64,000 bases of DNA. Source: Smittia aterrima (Eukaryota > Arthropoda > Insecta > Diptera > Chironomidae). The stretch covers positions 11,346,001 through 11,410,000 of the forward strand of contig CP093831.1 of NCBI GenBank assembly GCA_033063855.1, in the 5' to 3' direction. Each line of letters begins with the position of its first letter. Position 1 is the first letter of the stretch. A program made the position numbers and the translations under genes. The notes beneath the pieces were generated by a model, which worked only from the letters and a program-made list of their open reading frames with translations, was not told the DNA's origin and did no database searches. Below are positions 24,002 through 35,789 of the stretch, one piece after another.

Positions 24002-26922
24002 TCATTTCTCACCTGGTGTCTTCAATTCGTCTTGCAGTTTGTAATATTCTGCCAATTCTCTTGCTGAACAAAGCGGAGTATCAACTTGAACGGCCGCGTT
24101 AAACCTTGAGTAGTCGATCTCATATCCTTGTTTTTCTTTGTTGTAGGTGACGACAGGCTCAAATCGATGGCCCCATAAGATCTCAGATGCAAGATAACTG
24201 CTTCGTGCTTGAGTAGTCTGCCCTGTGCTCTCGACGGTACCTTCAAGAATGACAACGATTTCAAATCGTTCTTGTTGGATTAAGTCACTCGCTGACATGT
24301 TGTAGAGAGGTGACTCAGAGTTGATCGTATGACAAATAATCAAAGGCCAAATAAAGAATAAATCGCCAGCACAACCGTCCGTTCCAATCTCAAGCTCCGT
24401 TTGATATTGGCTGATAACTTCTCCTTCTTTTGTCATTTTCGTTTTGATGAGTTGAGCTCTTACATTCGCTCCAATTATATGACTCTTCCTCATATCTCCG
24501 ACTCTGAACATTAGCGTTAATTCACCGTCTCGTTGACAAATGACTGCGTATTTTGAGAAGAGAAGTGTTTGCGTTCGATGTTTCGGGCGAGTCATTTTAG
24601 CGAACACAATTCCAACCTGCAATCAAGACGAAGTCACGACGATCAGGTGGAACGTATAGTTAACGAGATGATTAAACGACGAGAAAGGTTGTCATTGCTT
24701 ACCATGAAAGCTTGAATCATAACTCCGTAAATACTTTGGAAGCACATGATGAAAATCGCTTCTGGACATTCCTCGGTGGTTCTAATAAAATAAATTTAAT
24801 GATCGAGTTGTGCAATCATTGAGAACATTTCTTCTTACGTGCGAACACCATATCCGATCGTGTGTTGAGTTTCGATACTGAATAGGAAGCACGACGTGAA
24901 GCTGTGGATGTTGTAGACACTAAAAAAGAAGTTTTAGGATCACCGTCAATTAAATTGGATATAACGGCCGTTGAGTTATTACATACCATGGACTCCATCC
25001 ACTTTCTGCTTGATTATCGGGCATATGAGACTCTTCCAAATCACCATGAGTGAACGCAATCAGCCACCAAATGACGGCGAAAAAGAGCCAAGATAATATA
25101 AAACTTAAGCCGAAGGTAATTAAAGTCCATCGCCACTGAGCATCCACAAAGGTCGTAAACATGTCTTGCAGAAATCTTAATCGCTTTTGAGATAATTTCG
25201 ATTGAACAATATTGCACTAAAAAAGAAGAAAAATATAAATTTGGAAAGGAAACTACGGCTTGAGGAGTACCTCTCCATTTTTGAGAATAGCCCGCTTTCT
25301 GTATTTCCTTGCTGCAGCAAACGAAAATTATTTTAAATGCAAAATACAACTCGTTAACTACATTTTAAACACTCACCAGTGCCCGGACGTAAAGTGCGAT
25401 TTCTATAAGAAAACATCGAAAGAGGAGAAGAAGCAAAAATATTCACACATTATGCTTTTTTTTTTATTTCGTTGAAACGTTTCTCTCGACAACATAAATT
25501 TACGATGTGCCTTGGATGAACGTGAGACGAGTTAACGAGGATAACTTCAATTATTCAGATTGTTATCATAGAAAAGTTGAAGAGCAAAATAATTTATGAT
25601 GAAGCGCTTCTCACAAACATTTTCATTCACCGATAACGTTTTACACAAACCTTATCATTTCTTATCATTGTTGTTATCGTAAATTGATATCATCACAAGA
25701 TTTCAACATCGTCAGTCAACATATTTTCAAGTTTAATGATAGAAAAGTCTCTCAAAGAACCAGTGAAGTTGTTTGCTGTGATCATTAGCGCTTTGCGTTG
25801 TCGTTTAAAATAAAATGATCTGATTTCTTGTGTTAATATTATATTCCGACAGTAATGTTCTCGTTTGATTTATTACGTTACAGCCCATGTGATCAGCGAA
25901 TAAAATAAAACAAAAAAATAAGTAAATATCTAAAACGTTCACTTGTGTTCTGTTTACGTGCTTTAACGCGATTTTCCATCAACACACCACAAAAGCAAAA
26001 GCAAATTTAAATTATACGAATTATGCATAAATTAATGGCATTACCTTTGCCTGAGTGAGCCGGACGGACTTGACTTCGCGTTGAAGTTGAATATTGACGA
26101 TGGAGATTTAGGGACTTGAGGAGAATTGGTGTCTCCATTGTTGAATGAAATTTGATTATTTCCCCAGGGCGCCAGCAATAAATTGTGATCTTCTTTTGAA
26201 GAAGGCGATTCAATGTCCATCACAGCGCTCTTATTGCTCTGTTTAGACATTAATTTAATTTTTAGATCACTTCGGGTCACAAACTTTTAATTATTTTATG
26301 AGAATCAAGTGCTCCCGTCGCTGCTTTCACTTCTTATCTTCACGAGACATCAAAAAGCTCTTAGAAGAATTCAGTTCTCGCTCGCAATATTTATGGATTA
26401 TTTGTTAAAGAGGTGATAACAAAATTATTTACACACTCGTTATCGAGACAACAAATTGTGATGCACACATCTTTAAGTTGACTAAGGGTGCCGACAGATG
26501 AAGTAAAATTGACGAATTTAGATTTCTCAATCACAAAGTTGTTGATGAGTAAAATAAAATTAACATTTTTATGGGCAATAGATCTTGTTAAAATGATTTT
26601 TGTTAGTTGACATTGTAATTTGTGAACGTTTCCTGTCATAACGAGACTTGTGAATTGTTACACTATCTTACCTACCTCAAGCTCTCTTGATGACCCGATA
26701 AGCTTTTAGCCAAACTCGGAACAATTGTGAGTGGGAGGTTGCTGTGTGATCGTTTGAAGTTATTAATTATTTGTCTTTTCATGAGATTTAATTCTCTCAA
26801 TCTCACCTAATCACGCTATCTAAAGAGCTTGGATCTTCGTCGATTTTTGATTTGGATTTCGAGACTTTAATAGTCAAAGGTTTCTTTTCATCTTTAAACT
26901 CATCACTTTTGACACCGGACAT
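24002..26922 (-). CDS. Inward-rectifier K+ channel, Irk1-like (Kir gene A)
   Basis: Common exons on the minus strand are 25377-25402 (26 nt), 25271-25311 (41 nt), 24987-25216, 24839-24919, 24703-24781 and 24002-24616. Either of two first coding exons can be used (26045-26250 or 26807-26922). Products are 425 or 395 residues, with two membrane helices, the P-loop and filter TIGYG, and the cytoplasmic beta-rich domain (CQRDGELTLMFRVGDMRKSH, EILWGHRFEP, DTPLCSAREL). A basic PIP2-contact stretch MTRPKHR follows helix M2. Kir channels pass K+ inward and set resting potential; in insects they serve secretory epithelia such as Malpighian tubules and salivary glands. The stop TGA at 24002 overlaps a donor-like GTGAGA, so a further C-terminal exon is possible. 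Confidence 0.88.
26045..26250 (-). other. Alternative first coding exon 1 of Kir gene A
   Basis: Starts at an ATG at 26250 (MSKQSNKSAVMDIESP) and runs 68 codons plus two bases (AG) to a GTAATG donor. It encodes a Ser/Asn-rich cytoplasmic N-terminus. The phase fits the 26-nt exon at 25377-25402 exactly. The more upstream in-frame codon at 26280 is GTG, so 26250 is preferred. Confidence 0.7.
26807..26922 (-). other. Alternative first coding exon 2 of Kir gene A
   Basis: ATG at 26922 (MSGVKSDEFKDEKKP) runs 38 codons plus AG to a strong GTGAGA donor. It ends in the same phase and the same two bases as the 26045-26250 exon, so both can join the 26-nt exon. The encoded N-terminus is short, Lys/Ser-rich and cytoplasmic. 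It is most simply explained by alternative promoters. Confidence 0.65.
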
Positions 26923-28124
26923 TTTTTTAATCGCGTGCGTTATTAATTCGGAGGAGTTGGAGAATTAAATTTCTGTTCCAGTTCTCTAAGCGAACTCTGC
27001 AGCACTAAATTTATTCTTTACTCGCTGCACTCGACCTAAGATTCTCGATATGTGGAGACTCACTCCCAGTCTAAAACGATGAATGAAATTGCTAAATGAG
27101 AAAATATCAATTTAGAACGAGTGAGCGATCTCTGAAGTTGATGTAATTGAAATGTTCTGTTTGTGCACACATAACAGCAAATGTATGAAACACTCAACGA
27201 GCATTTGAGAGAAAGAGAGAACCAGATGGATGATCAGATTTATCACTGTCAACAGCTGAGCTATCTGAAAAGCTTTTCGGAGATTCGGTAACGACGTTAA
27301 TTTAATCCATGCGCTGCTACCTGAAACGATTCGATTGCATCACTATAATTTACATTACTGGTTCTCGTCTGAGACTAGAATCAGAATAGATCGTTATTAC
27401 ACGATCGTTATTGCATTATGAATGCATAACGAGTTAAACTTTTCTCATGTCCAAAGTTAAATATATTTCTGAAACTTTTTTTTTTGCACAAACGATAAAT
27501 GATGTTGGCGTGGGTGGTAGAATAATCATTTTCCCTTAACGTCATTTTCAAACGATCACTTACACCTCAACAAACACAAACTGATGTGTCATTGTTAAAG
27601 CTCAAGGTCGCCAATAAACTTTTCTATGTACACACATAGGGCAGCTAACCGCATCAATTTATCTCTGAATTTCGAAATAAAACATTTGTAAATCACAATT
27701 ATCATCTGAAAGATAAATTCTAATCGCTACCGTTGTTATCATGATGAAGCAGTCATGCTTCATCGGAAGCTTTAATTGAAAGCATGCTCTGCTATCTAGG
27801 AAAACGTCAGTGGCGGAAGGTCAATGTTAATCTGCTTTCTCGTTTCTCAATGAACTTGCTCAATAAAAATTGATTAGGCGTAACTACTGAGAAGGTTCGT
27901 TTAAGAACGATCTCATTTCGTGAGGAAAGTAGCTTAAGGTTCATTGCTTTTTTTTCATTTTTTCAAACAAGTTTGGAGAGGAACTCTCGATGGAATTAAA
28001 TTATGATTTAAAAATTCAATTTTGGAAATGGTTGTTTTATTTTCTTCATATAAAATATACAAGGTCGTGGCAACTTTTGGTTACAACAAATTCGATTTCT
28101 TGAGTGTAAAAAGAAGAAGGGATA
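26923..28124. other. Spacer between the two Kir genes
   Basis: About 1.2 kb with no supported coding region. It must contain the 3' UTR of Kir gene B (on the right side, minus strand) and the promoter or 5' leader of Kir gene A. No TATA-Inr pair could be placed with confidence. Confidence 0.5.
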
Positions 28125-31100
28125 TCAGCAGATTGAGTCTAAGGGCTCGGGTATGATTAATTTACTTAGATTTCTATTATTGGCCGGCTGCAATGGCTCA
28201 CATTCCTCATTCGTGATGGTCAGAACCGTTGACGGCGTCCGAGATTTGTTTGAAAGATTGCCGTTGTTGAGAAGCTTTAGATCGCTTCTGCGATTGTGGT
28301 TTGGTGATGGCTCTGCAGATGCGGATCTTTCACTTGGCGTGTCTAAAGAAATTGATGATGAGATACGATTAAAAAATATGCTGGCTGAATTGTTTTGATC
28401 TACTTCTTTATCGAAATTATTATTCATGTTCAACAGGGCAAAATGGACGAAACAATAGAAAAAAGATTATAAATGGATTGAAAAGAAATTTGAGGGAGCG
28501 AGAGAGAGAGACGGAAAAATTGAAAGATCGTTTGCTTTGATAACGAGAAGAGGTTTAGATAGACTCACCTGCTTCACCTTGTTGCGATTGACTTTCAGCT
28601 CTCATTTCACTTAACTCACGGGCTGAGCAAAGCGGGGTGTCGACCTCATAGGTATTATTAAACAGAGTGTAATCAACCTAAAGCGGGAAATAAGAGAACG
28701 AATTCATCATTCTGGTTTCTTCTGTGAGAGCACTCAAGGAAATGATTAAATTACTTCATATTCGCCGGTTTCGCGTTTAAATGAAACGGTCGATTCGAAA
28801 CGATGGCCCCATAAAATTTCTGAAGGAAGATAACTGCTTCGGGCTTGCGTTGTCATTCCAGTTGACTCAACAACACCTTCAAGCATCGTAACGATCTCGA
28901 ATCGATCTTTGATCATGTCCTGAGCTGATAAATTGTACAAAGGACTTTCTTCATCAATTTTATGGACGATTAGTGTTGGCCAGATAAACATTAATCGATC
29001 GTCAGATCCATCAGCTCCTACGGTTAATTCTTGTTGGAAGAATGGAAGCAACTCGCCTTCCTTTGTAATCTGTAACAGACGAAAGAAAATTGAATTGTTT
29101 CCCCTTAGACTTAGACAAAACTCTGAAAATGTACAAACCTTTCTTTTTATTATTTGCGCTCTCACGTGAGCCTCAATAATATGACTCTTCCGCATATCGC
29201 CAACACGGAACATTAAACAAGGTACACCATCTCTCTGGCAAATGACAGCGTTCCTTGAGAACAACAATGTTTGAGCTCTCTTCTTTGGGCGGGAAAGTTT
29301 GGCTGGTGACGTCAATTGAAAATTAAATAAAGTTGGAAAATATTTATCTTAATGAACTCACCAAAAACTACTCCGACCTGTGCTCATGAAATAAGTTTTT
29401 AGGGAGAAGAAAACTTAAGAAAAGCTTTTAACAAAAGGAAAAGAAATCTTCAACTTACCATGAACTTTTTTTGTCGAGCGCAAATTGAAACGAAAAAAAC
29501 GTTGAAGCGTTAATAAACAAACTCGTGACGATATCAACGGTTCAAATAGCGACTTGAACTGCTTACGGAGGAAAATAAATTACTTACTGCTTGAATAAAT
29601 ACGCCCATTATACTGAAAAGATTTCAAAGAATTTGAATTTGTTATTTCAATGATGTGGCGAATGAGTTGTTCTTGTTTTACCTCTGCAGACAAAGCATGA
29701 AAATGGCTTCTGGGCATTCCTGATCATTGAAATAAAAACAGCAATTTAGATCACTAAGCATCATCATTGGATCAAAGCCTTACTTCGGTTACATAGCGAT
29801 GACCGTACCCTTGAAAAATATTTGCATTCTTGAGATTAAAAAGTTGAGACTGAGGTTCGTGAGTTGATTGCTCTTACCAATTGTGTGTTGCGTCTCTAAG
29901 GAGAACAGGAAGGCTGACAAAAATGTTTTGATTTCTGTGACGCATGGCGTGTGATTGCTTTTGGTTTCAAACTCTTCAGCGTTATCCGATCTTCCCATTT
30001 GTTCAAAGTATTCAATATCACCATGAGCGTATGCTATTAAATACCACACGACGCCCAAAAACAGCCAAGAAAGTATGAAATTTAATGCAAACACAGCGAT
30101 TGTCCATCCTAAGGAACAATGAATTAAATTCTATTAGTCACTCGATTGCGCGAAAGCTTGCATAAACTTTATTTTTTTAGCAAGAAATCGCTTCATGTTT
30201 CTCTTTCGAAAATTAAAGTTTCAGGTTCTCCGCGAGTTAAAAATAGATTTGATGTCAACTTACGCCACTGCATATCAACTAGGGTAGTGAAAATATCCTA
30301 AAATAAAATTTTGTTAGTTCAGGATGTCAATCGAATCGAAGCAAATGCTGCACCTGTAAATATCTTCTACGTCTTTTAGCAACTTTTCCCTGAACAACAT
30401 TAACATCTCCATGCTTAAATATTACGCGCTTGCGTACACGTCTTGATGAAAATCTCGTTTGTCTGTACCTGAGATTGAAGAAAAAGAAGACAATAACAAT
30501 ATGATGAGTGATTAGGACGAACGAGACAAGTTGATGGAAACTGTCGGAAGTTTAGTTATCAAACGATAAAGATAAAATTCAAAGAAAAATTATCTACGAC
30601 TTTATTTTTGCTTCTTTGTTCGCAAAAGCTTCCGCAAACTTTTCTGATATCTTAAGGGGGCTTCGAAGGTAGAATAACAATTCTCGATCAGGAAAATTGA
30701 GTTTCCAACGCATCAGATATTTGAAAGTCGTTAAATGTGTTTACATTTTCAACGAAAGAATCAACAAACACGAGGAAAGTTTGTTTTTCTTATTTTATCT
30801 GACTTAGATAGTCTGATAAATTGTCTGATTCTCTTTGTTTGAGGTAAACGAAACGACTTTAAGTATGTCGACTGAGTGATTATTCTCCTCGTGTGATAGC
30901 AATGACGATTGGATCATCGAACCCAGTTAAATGTTGCCAGATGCTAAAGAATCGAGAACAGCGGATGCGTTTCTGCAGTTTCCTCAGAAAGCGAACGAAA
31001 CGATGTGAGAATGAAGCCCAGACAATCTTAATAAAGCTCAAGCAACAAGTTTACGTTCGCAAAGTATTATAGAAGCAGTTTAAATATCTAGGCCCTTGCC

Positions 31101-34028
31101 TTGTTGTGTCACACTTTGAAGTAATCCCCCACGAGCGATATAATAAACTTTAATTGCAAGTTGCCAACTGATTTTGAGGCGTAGAGCAGATAAATTTCAA
31201 CATAACCGAAAGCGGAAACGAAAAATTTGGAATGTTTCAACGAGAAGTATTTTTTGTTTTAAATTGTTTCCTTTTTAATTCCGAAGGCGTTGCGTTTCAA
31301 TAGATCTCAGAAATCTTCTTCAAGTGCCAGCGACAAGTGCCGATGATCAGCTTTGCTGAATGGCGATGTTTAAATGAAGTCAAGAGATATCTTAAATTAC
31401 GAGACAAGCTCACTTTGCATTAAATTGTGGTGTCATTGATCATTCTTTGGAGCTCAATGAGCTTCAGACAAAAAATAAATAAAGAAAAACTTTTCACACA
31501 GCCAAGACGAAAATATTTTTAACGAACGCGCTCTTATTGTTTTCACTGCTAATGTGTAAGCACTTTCGTCACGTACTTGAAGATTGCACACATGACAAGT
31601 TAATATTACGACTTTGTTTCAAATTTACATCGTGATAAACTTATAAGAGTCGTCATGAGCTGAGGATGAGTCTTCAATGACTTCCATGTCAATTGAACTT
31701 GAGTTCGACCACTGATCATAAGTCGGACTCATTTTATAATTGTCGTGGACACTAACTCTGCATCTTCCTCGAATTTTCTTTGATTTTCAATTTCTCTCAA
31801 CTACACTAATCACAAGACAATCTGTTACTATAAATCTTTCAATAAAGGAAAGTGATAATCGGTTTTTTCGTTTCATGGTATGCGCAAATGATTCGGAAAT
31901 TCACACGAAAAAGAAAACTTTTCTTTGATCGATTTACGAACAGCTTCGCAATTGATTCTACACTGATAGCAAGTTTTACTCACAAGCATTTGTAAAGCAC
32001 GATCATCAGATAATTGCAAAGCAATGTTAATAAAATCAGGACCATAATAACGAGTTTACACATTGCACTTTTGTCTGATGCTGCTCTCCTTTGAGCTAAA
32101 TGATCCGATTAACATCACTTTAAATTTCACTTGCTTATAACACGTTTTGCTATAAATTTGAGGATTTTTCATTGCAACGCTCACGACGAAACACTCAACT
32201 GTTCATAATACTCGACAATGCGACAAATATTTTAAGGATTCCGACTTTATTGCTTACTCCCAGTGTGCGGTAAGTTTGAGTCATGACAAAAGGAGAGCGA
32301 ACTCAAAGTGTGATTGACTGGGATAGCTGAGCATGTAGACTGGCAAAAATCTTCTTTTCGACAAAAAATATACTTTTTTAATATTGTCTATTTGAATGTA
32401 AGACAAGAAATTATATAAAAATAAAATGTGAAGTCTAAAAATAAGTTCGCTTTTCTCTCTCTTTCCACGTTTCGTAGACGCATGAGAAATTGTCGGGAAG
32501 TTCGCACCTCGTCCGCGAAAAAGAGAGGATCATGTTTTAAAAAATTCAGCTACTTTGTCAAGTTTTTCTTTGAGCACTAGACAATGTTTTATTTTTAAAA
32601 GAACTTAGCCCAGTTTCGAACACAATACGAGCCTGACATTGAACGCAGTCGCTTGGAAAACAAGAAAGTTCAAAGAAGATAACAATGTGATGAGAGACAA
32701 ATCTTAATAGGCTAACAACATCGTAAACCCTCCTTAATAACAGGGCTATAGTATTTCTCTCGTGTCATCGAACAAGGAGTGATAGCTTCAACACAACGGT
32801 CGCCAACATCTGCCCCTTTTTTTTGTTTAATTATCTATCTCACCGCAAAGTTGAAAATTGTTTTCAAGGTGACATTTTAACTGCTTTGTGCTTGTTTTAT
32901 GAGCATCAACAGCTTCAAGTTTCGTATCTGACACTCTGACACTGTCTTGTCGAGACAAGACTTCTATGTTGAAAGTTAGTTTGATCAACTTGAAGGCGAT
33001 AAATTCAGTGAGTCAACGTGTTAGCGTTTGTTTTATGGTCTATAGGGAGCAATAATTATGAAAATTTCCCCTGTTGTTTGTCACTCGATACACAACAAAC
33101 AACTCATCGAGACACAATTTGTTTTTCCTATTTCAGTGTGGTCATTCTCTGTGTGAATTAACGCTCTTTGATCTGAAGTGTCATAATCTCTCTAACAAGA
33201 AAAGAAGTTCTTCTAATAAAATTAAAGATCTCAGACGACTACTTTGCTCGCTTTCATCGCCGCTATAAAGTTATTATCATTCCTTTCCGTGTTGTTATAC
33301 AGCTTGAGTTTATTGATTGCCTCTTAACTCATTCGTCAGGGATTGGACTATCTCACGAATCTCTTTAAATCTCTTTTGATTATCTTCTTGTCGAAGACTC
33401 ATTATCATCAAGTTTCAAGCCCTGATCATAAAGCAACTCACACTCACTTTTTCTTCTTCTTTCATTATTTGTTGGCCTAGGCTCTCATTTATATCTTTTC
33501 AGATTATTTTATTGCTTCACTGTCGGATGAGAATACATTGAATTTTCTTCTCGTTAATGCCCAATGCAAACACATTTAATCTTAATGAGGCACGTAAAAC
33601 TGATGAGGATATTTCAGAGAATGATCTAGTTTCGCGAATGTCGCAACAGTTTTTTTTTCTAACTTTCAGAAGTTCACTGGAATGTCAGAGTCAGTGAAAA
33701 TTTTGTGCGATGTTTTTTTAAAAATAAAAACAGATAGAGAAACAGATGACAAAGTTGTTTACCTTGTTAATGGGCCAGAGGAATCGCTGACGGCCTTCAT
33801 TGACATCCTCACCGTCCTTTGAAAAGTTCCAATTAAAGATTCTCGCCTTTTTGGAGGCTTTTTTGTACTTTCGTTGATACTAAGTTGGGGTTCATCGGGA
33901 TTCATTTCTGTTGGCGTTTCGTCGATTCGTACAATCATTGGCTTAGGTTTATTGCTTTCGGGAAGGAGTTGCATGCACGACATATCCGTGTTTGCAGATG
34001 ACTCCGACTCAGGCGTAAGATGAGACAT
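28125..34028 (-). CDS. Inward-rectifier K+ channel, Irk2-like (Kir gene B), microexon-rich
   Basis: Thirteen minus-strand exons: 33763-34028, 30354-30468, 30264-30297, 29878-30108, 29784-29809, 29682-29719, 29588-29612, 29459-29464, 29362-29377, 29139-29302, 28755-29069, 28569-28677, and 28125 to about 28384. The product is about 534 residues. The head-to-tail order of Kir features is intact: KHGDVNVVQGKVAKRRRRYLQ, first helix, TIGYG filter, second helix, SRPKKR PIP2 patch, RDGVPCLMFRVGDMRKSHI, EILWGHRFES, VDTPLCSARELSEM. Exons of 34, 26, 38, 25, 6 and 16 nt cover the pore and helix M2. The first intron is 3.3 kb. The last exon encodes a Ser/Asn-rich tail ending DSIC and has several in-frame acceptors. 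It lies in tandem with Kir gene A, so the pair probably arose by duplication. Confidence 0.85.
29459..29464 (-). other. Putative 6-nt microexon of Kir gene B (Phe-Met)
   Basis: Six bases, TTCATG on the minus strand, lie between an AG (after a poly-A-like run, itself preceded by a pyrimidine tract) and a canonical GTAAGT donor. The preceding exon ends ...GVFIQA in phase 0 and the following one begins VGVVF in phase 0. In Kir gene A the same helix reads IQAFMVGIVFAK without interruption, so FM is exactly what is missing. Inclusion is inferred. Confidence 0.6.
31984..32063 (-). other. Candidate alternative first coding exon of Kir gene B
   Basis: ATG at 32063 opens 26 codons plus two bases (TT) ending at a GTGAGT donor at 31983. 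The phase matches the acceptor at 30468, giving ...YKCL-YRQTRF. The peptide is strongly hydrophobic (MCKLVIMVLILLTLLCNYLM), unlike the polar tail encoded by 33763-34028. It is supported only by phase, ATG and donor. Confidence 0.35.
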
Positions 34029-35789
34029 TTTGCTGATTGAAAAACAAAATTCCTTTAATTAAATTTGAACAACTTCACTGGAACTCTTCTCATTTATTTC
34101 CTTTTTTTTGCTTGATCATTAAAGAGAATCTTGTGTTTTACACGAACACATGATCAATGAATCATTTCAGCAAACGCTTTTCATCTTTTTTGCTCAATCT
34201 TTATTAATATCAGTTGTTTATGTAGACATTGGTCTAGCAGTCTGAATGAAAATAAAACACTCGGATAGAAAAAAAATCTTCTCAAATCTCTTCACCTTTT
34301 CACTCTACACGAGCAACGCTATCATAAACGTTTGTTGCTAACTTTTAATGTCATAATTAAATCAAGAATGTTTAACTTCTGTCACTGTTTTAATTAAATT
34401 GAATTTTTTCATTGATAACACTTCGCAGTATTCAGGGTTGAAATGTGATCTCTAATGAAAGTCAACATTTCAAAATGAACAGCAGCTCGTCTTATCGCGT
34501 TCTCATGTTTTGACACAATTGCGGACATGAAAGAATGCAAACAATTTATGACAGCTCAAAATTTTGATGTCTAGTTTGAAAGCTGGTGAGAGATAAATGA
34601 AGGACCCATGCCCTTTTGCTATTTTATTTTTTAAACACATTTGTTTGTGTAAATATGCATGATGAGCCGATGAAAGCAGAGTGCAGAGAACCAACTTTTT
34701 CCAGTTCTCTCTTGATTGTTCCGGTAAAATCAACCAACACGTGTTAGCTACCTCCGTCCGGATTCTTTGTCTCTTTATCACTCATATTAAAAGAAATTCA
34801 AAACTTTGAAAAAAAAAACATTTCTTATCGCTTGCTATTTTCATTGAGAACAACTCAATCGAATTCACTCAAACTCTCGCTATTATCTACATAAGATCTC
34901 ATAAATAAATCCGGTTTCACTTGAGGTTGTTTATCACCACTTGAGAAATTTATTACCTTTCCTTCAAAATTTACAATCGATCACAACTTTTCAACTCAAT
35001 GGCTTTACCTTGCTTAACTTATTTTGTTTGAGATTTATTATTGAGCTTAAAATATCACTGAATCAAGTTCATTGCAAGAAGCTTTCGATCGTCACTTGAC
35101 GCTTGCCTAATTAAAACTCGCATTGAGCTTCAACTTGTTCTTGGTTTTATAAGCTAAAGCATTAGAGTCTAACAAGCTCCGCGGATAGTAAGTGACTGAA
35201 CGTAGAAACAGTCACAGCAGCAAATATTTTTTTTCTGTATGGAGAGAACATGTGCTGATATAAGCTCTCGATGTGTGAGTTTAAAAGCTCTTGACGAAGA
35301 ATGACGGCTAGAAAAGGATAAGTAGTAAGTTACGCAATTTCTTGTTAGCTTATCAATTTGAATTAATGAAGTGGTTGATCGTCAACTTCGAAATTTATAA
35401 AATCAAAAACTTGGATTTGGCCGCTCCTCTATGCTCCTCGTAAGTTTCTAATTGCAATTTATGCTTCATGCGTTCGCGCAACAGTGATCAATCATCGCTC
35501 GTTCATTGCTTAGAATGTGCAGAGGTCGCATATTTAATTAACTGCCACCTTGTATCTGTAACACAAGAAAATGTTTCGTTTGATTTCACAAATGTTATTT
35601 ATTTACACGATTTTGTGACAAAATATATTTAATACGTGAGTAATGATGCTCGAAATTGTTCTTGACATCTTAAGAACACCAAAAAAAATGAGTAGTGCTG
35701 GAAGTTTTTCTTATTTCGTTTCTATTCGTCATCTCTACATGAAATTTTTCTGGTGGCTTGGCGTACACTTCGTGGAGCCTTCGAATTTA
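34029..35789. other. Spacer between Kir gene B and CHIC2
   Basis: About 1.8 kb without a supported gene. On the minus strand a TTATAAAA (35143-35150) could serve as a TATA box for Kir gene B, with transcription starting about 30 bp downstream, but this is speculative. The 3' UTR of CHIC2 must occupy the right end. Confidence 0.4.

Noticed and set aside
34503..34781. 92-codon minus-strand ORF between Kir gene B and CHIC2
   Set aside because: No similarity recognised, no upstream or downstream splice logic, frame starts at a non-conserved ATG.
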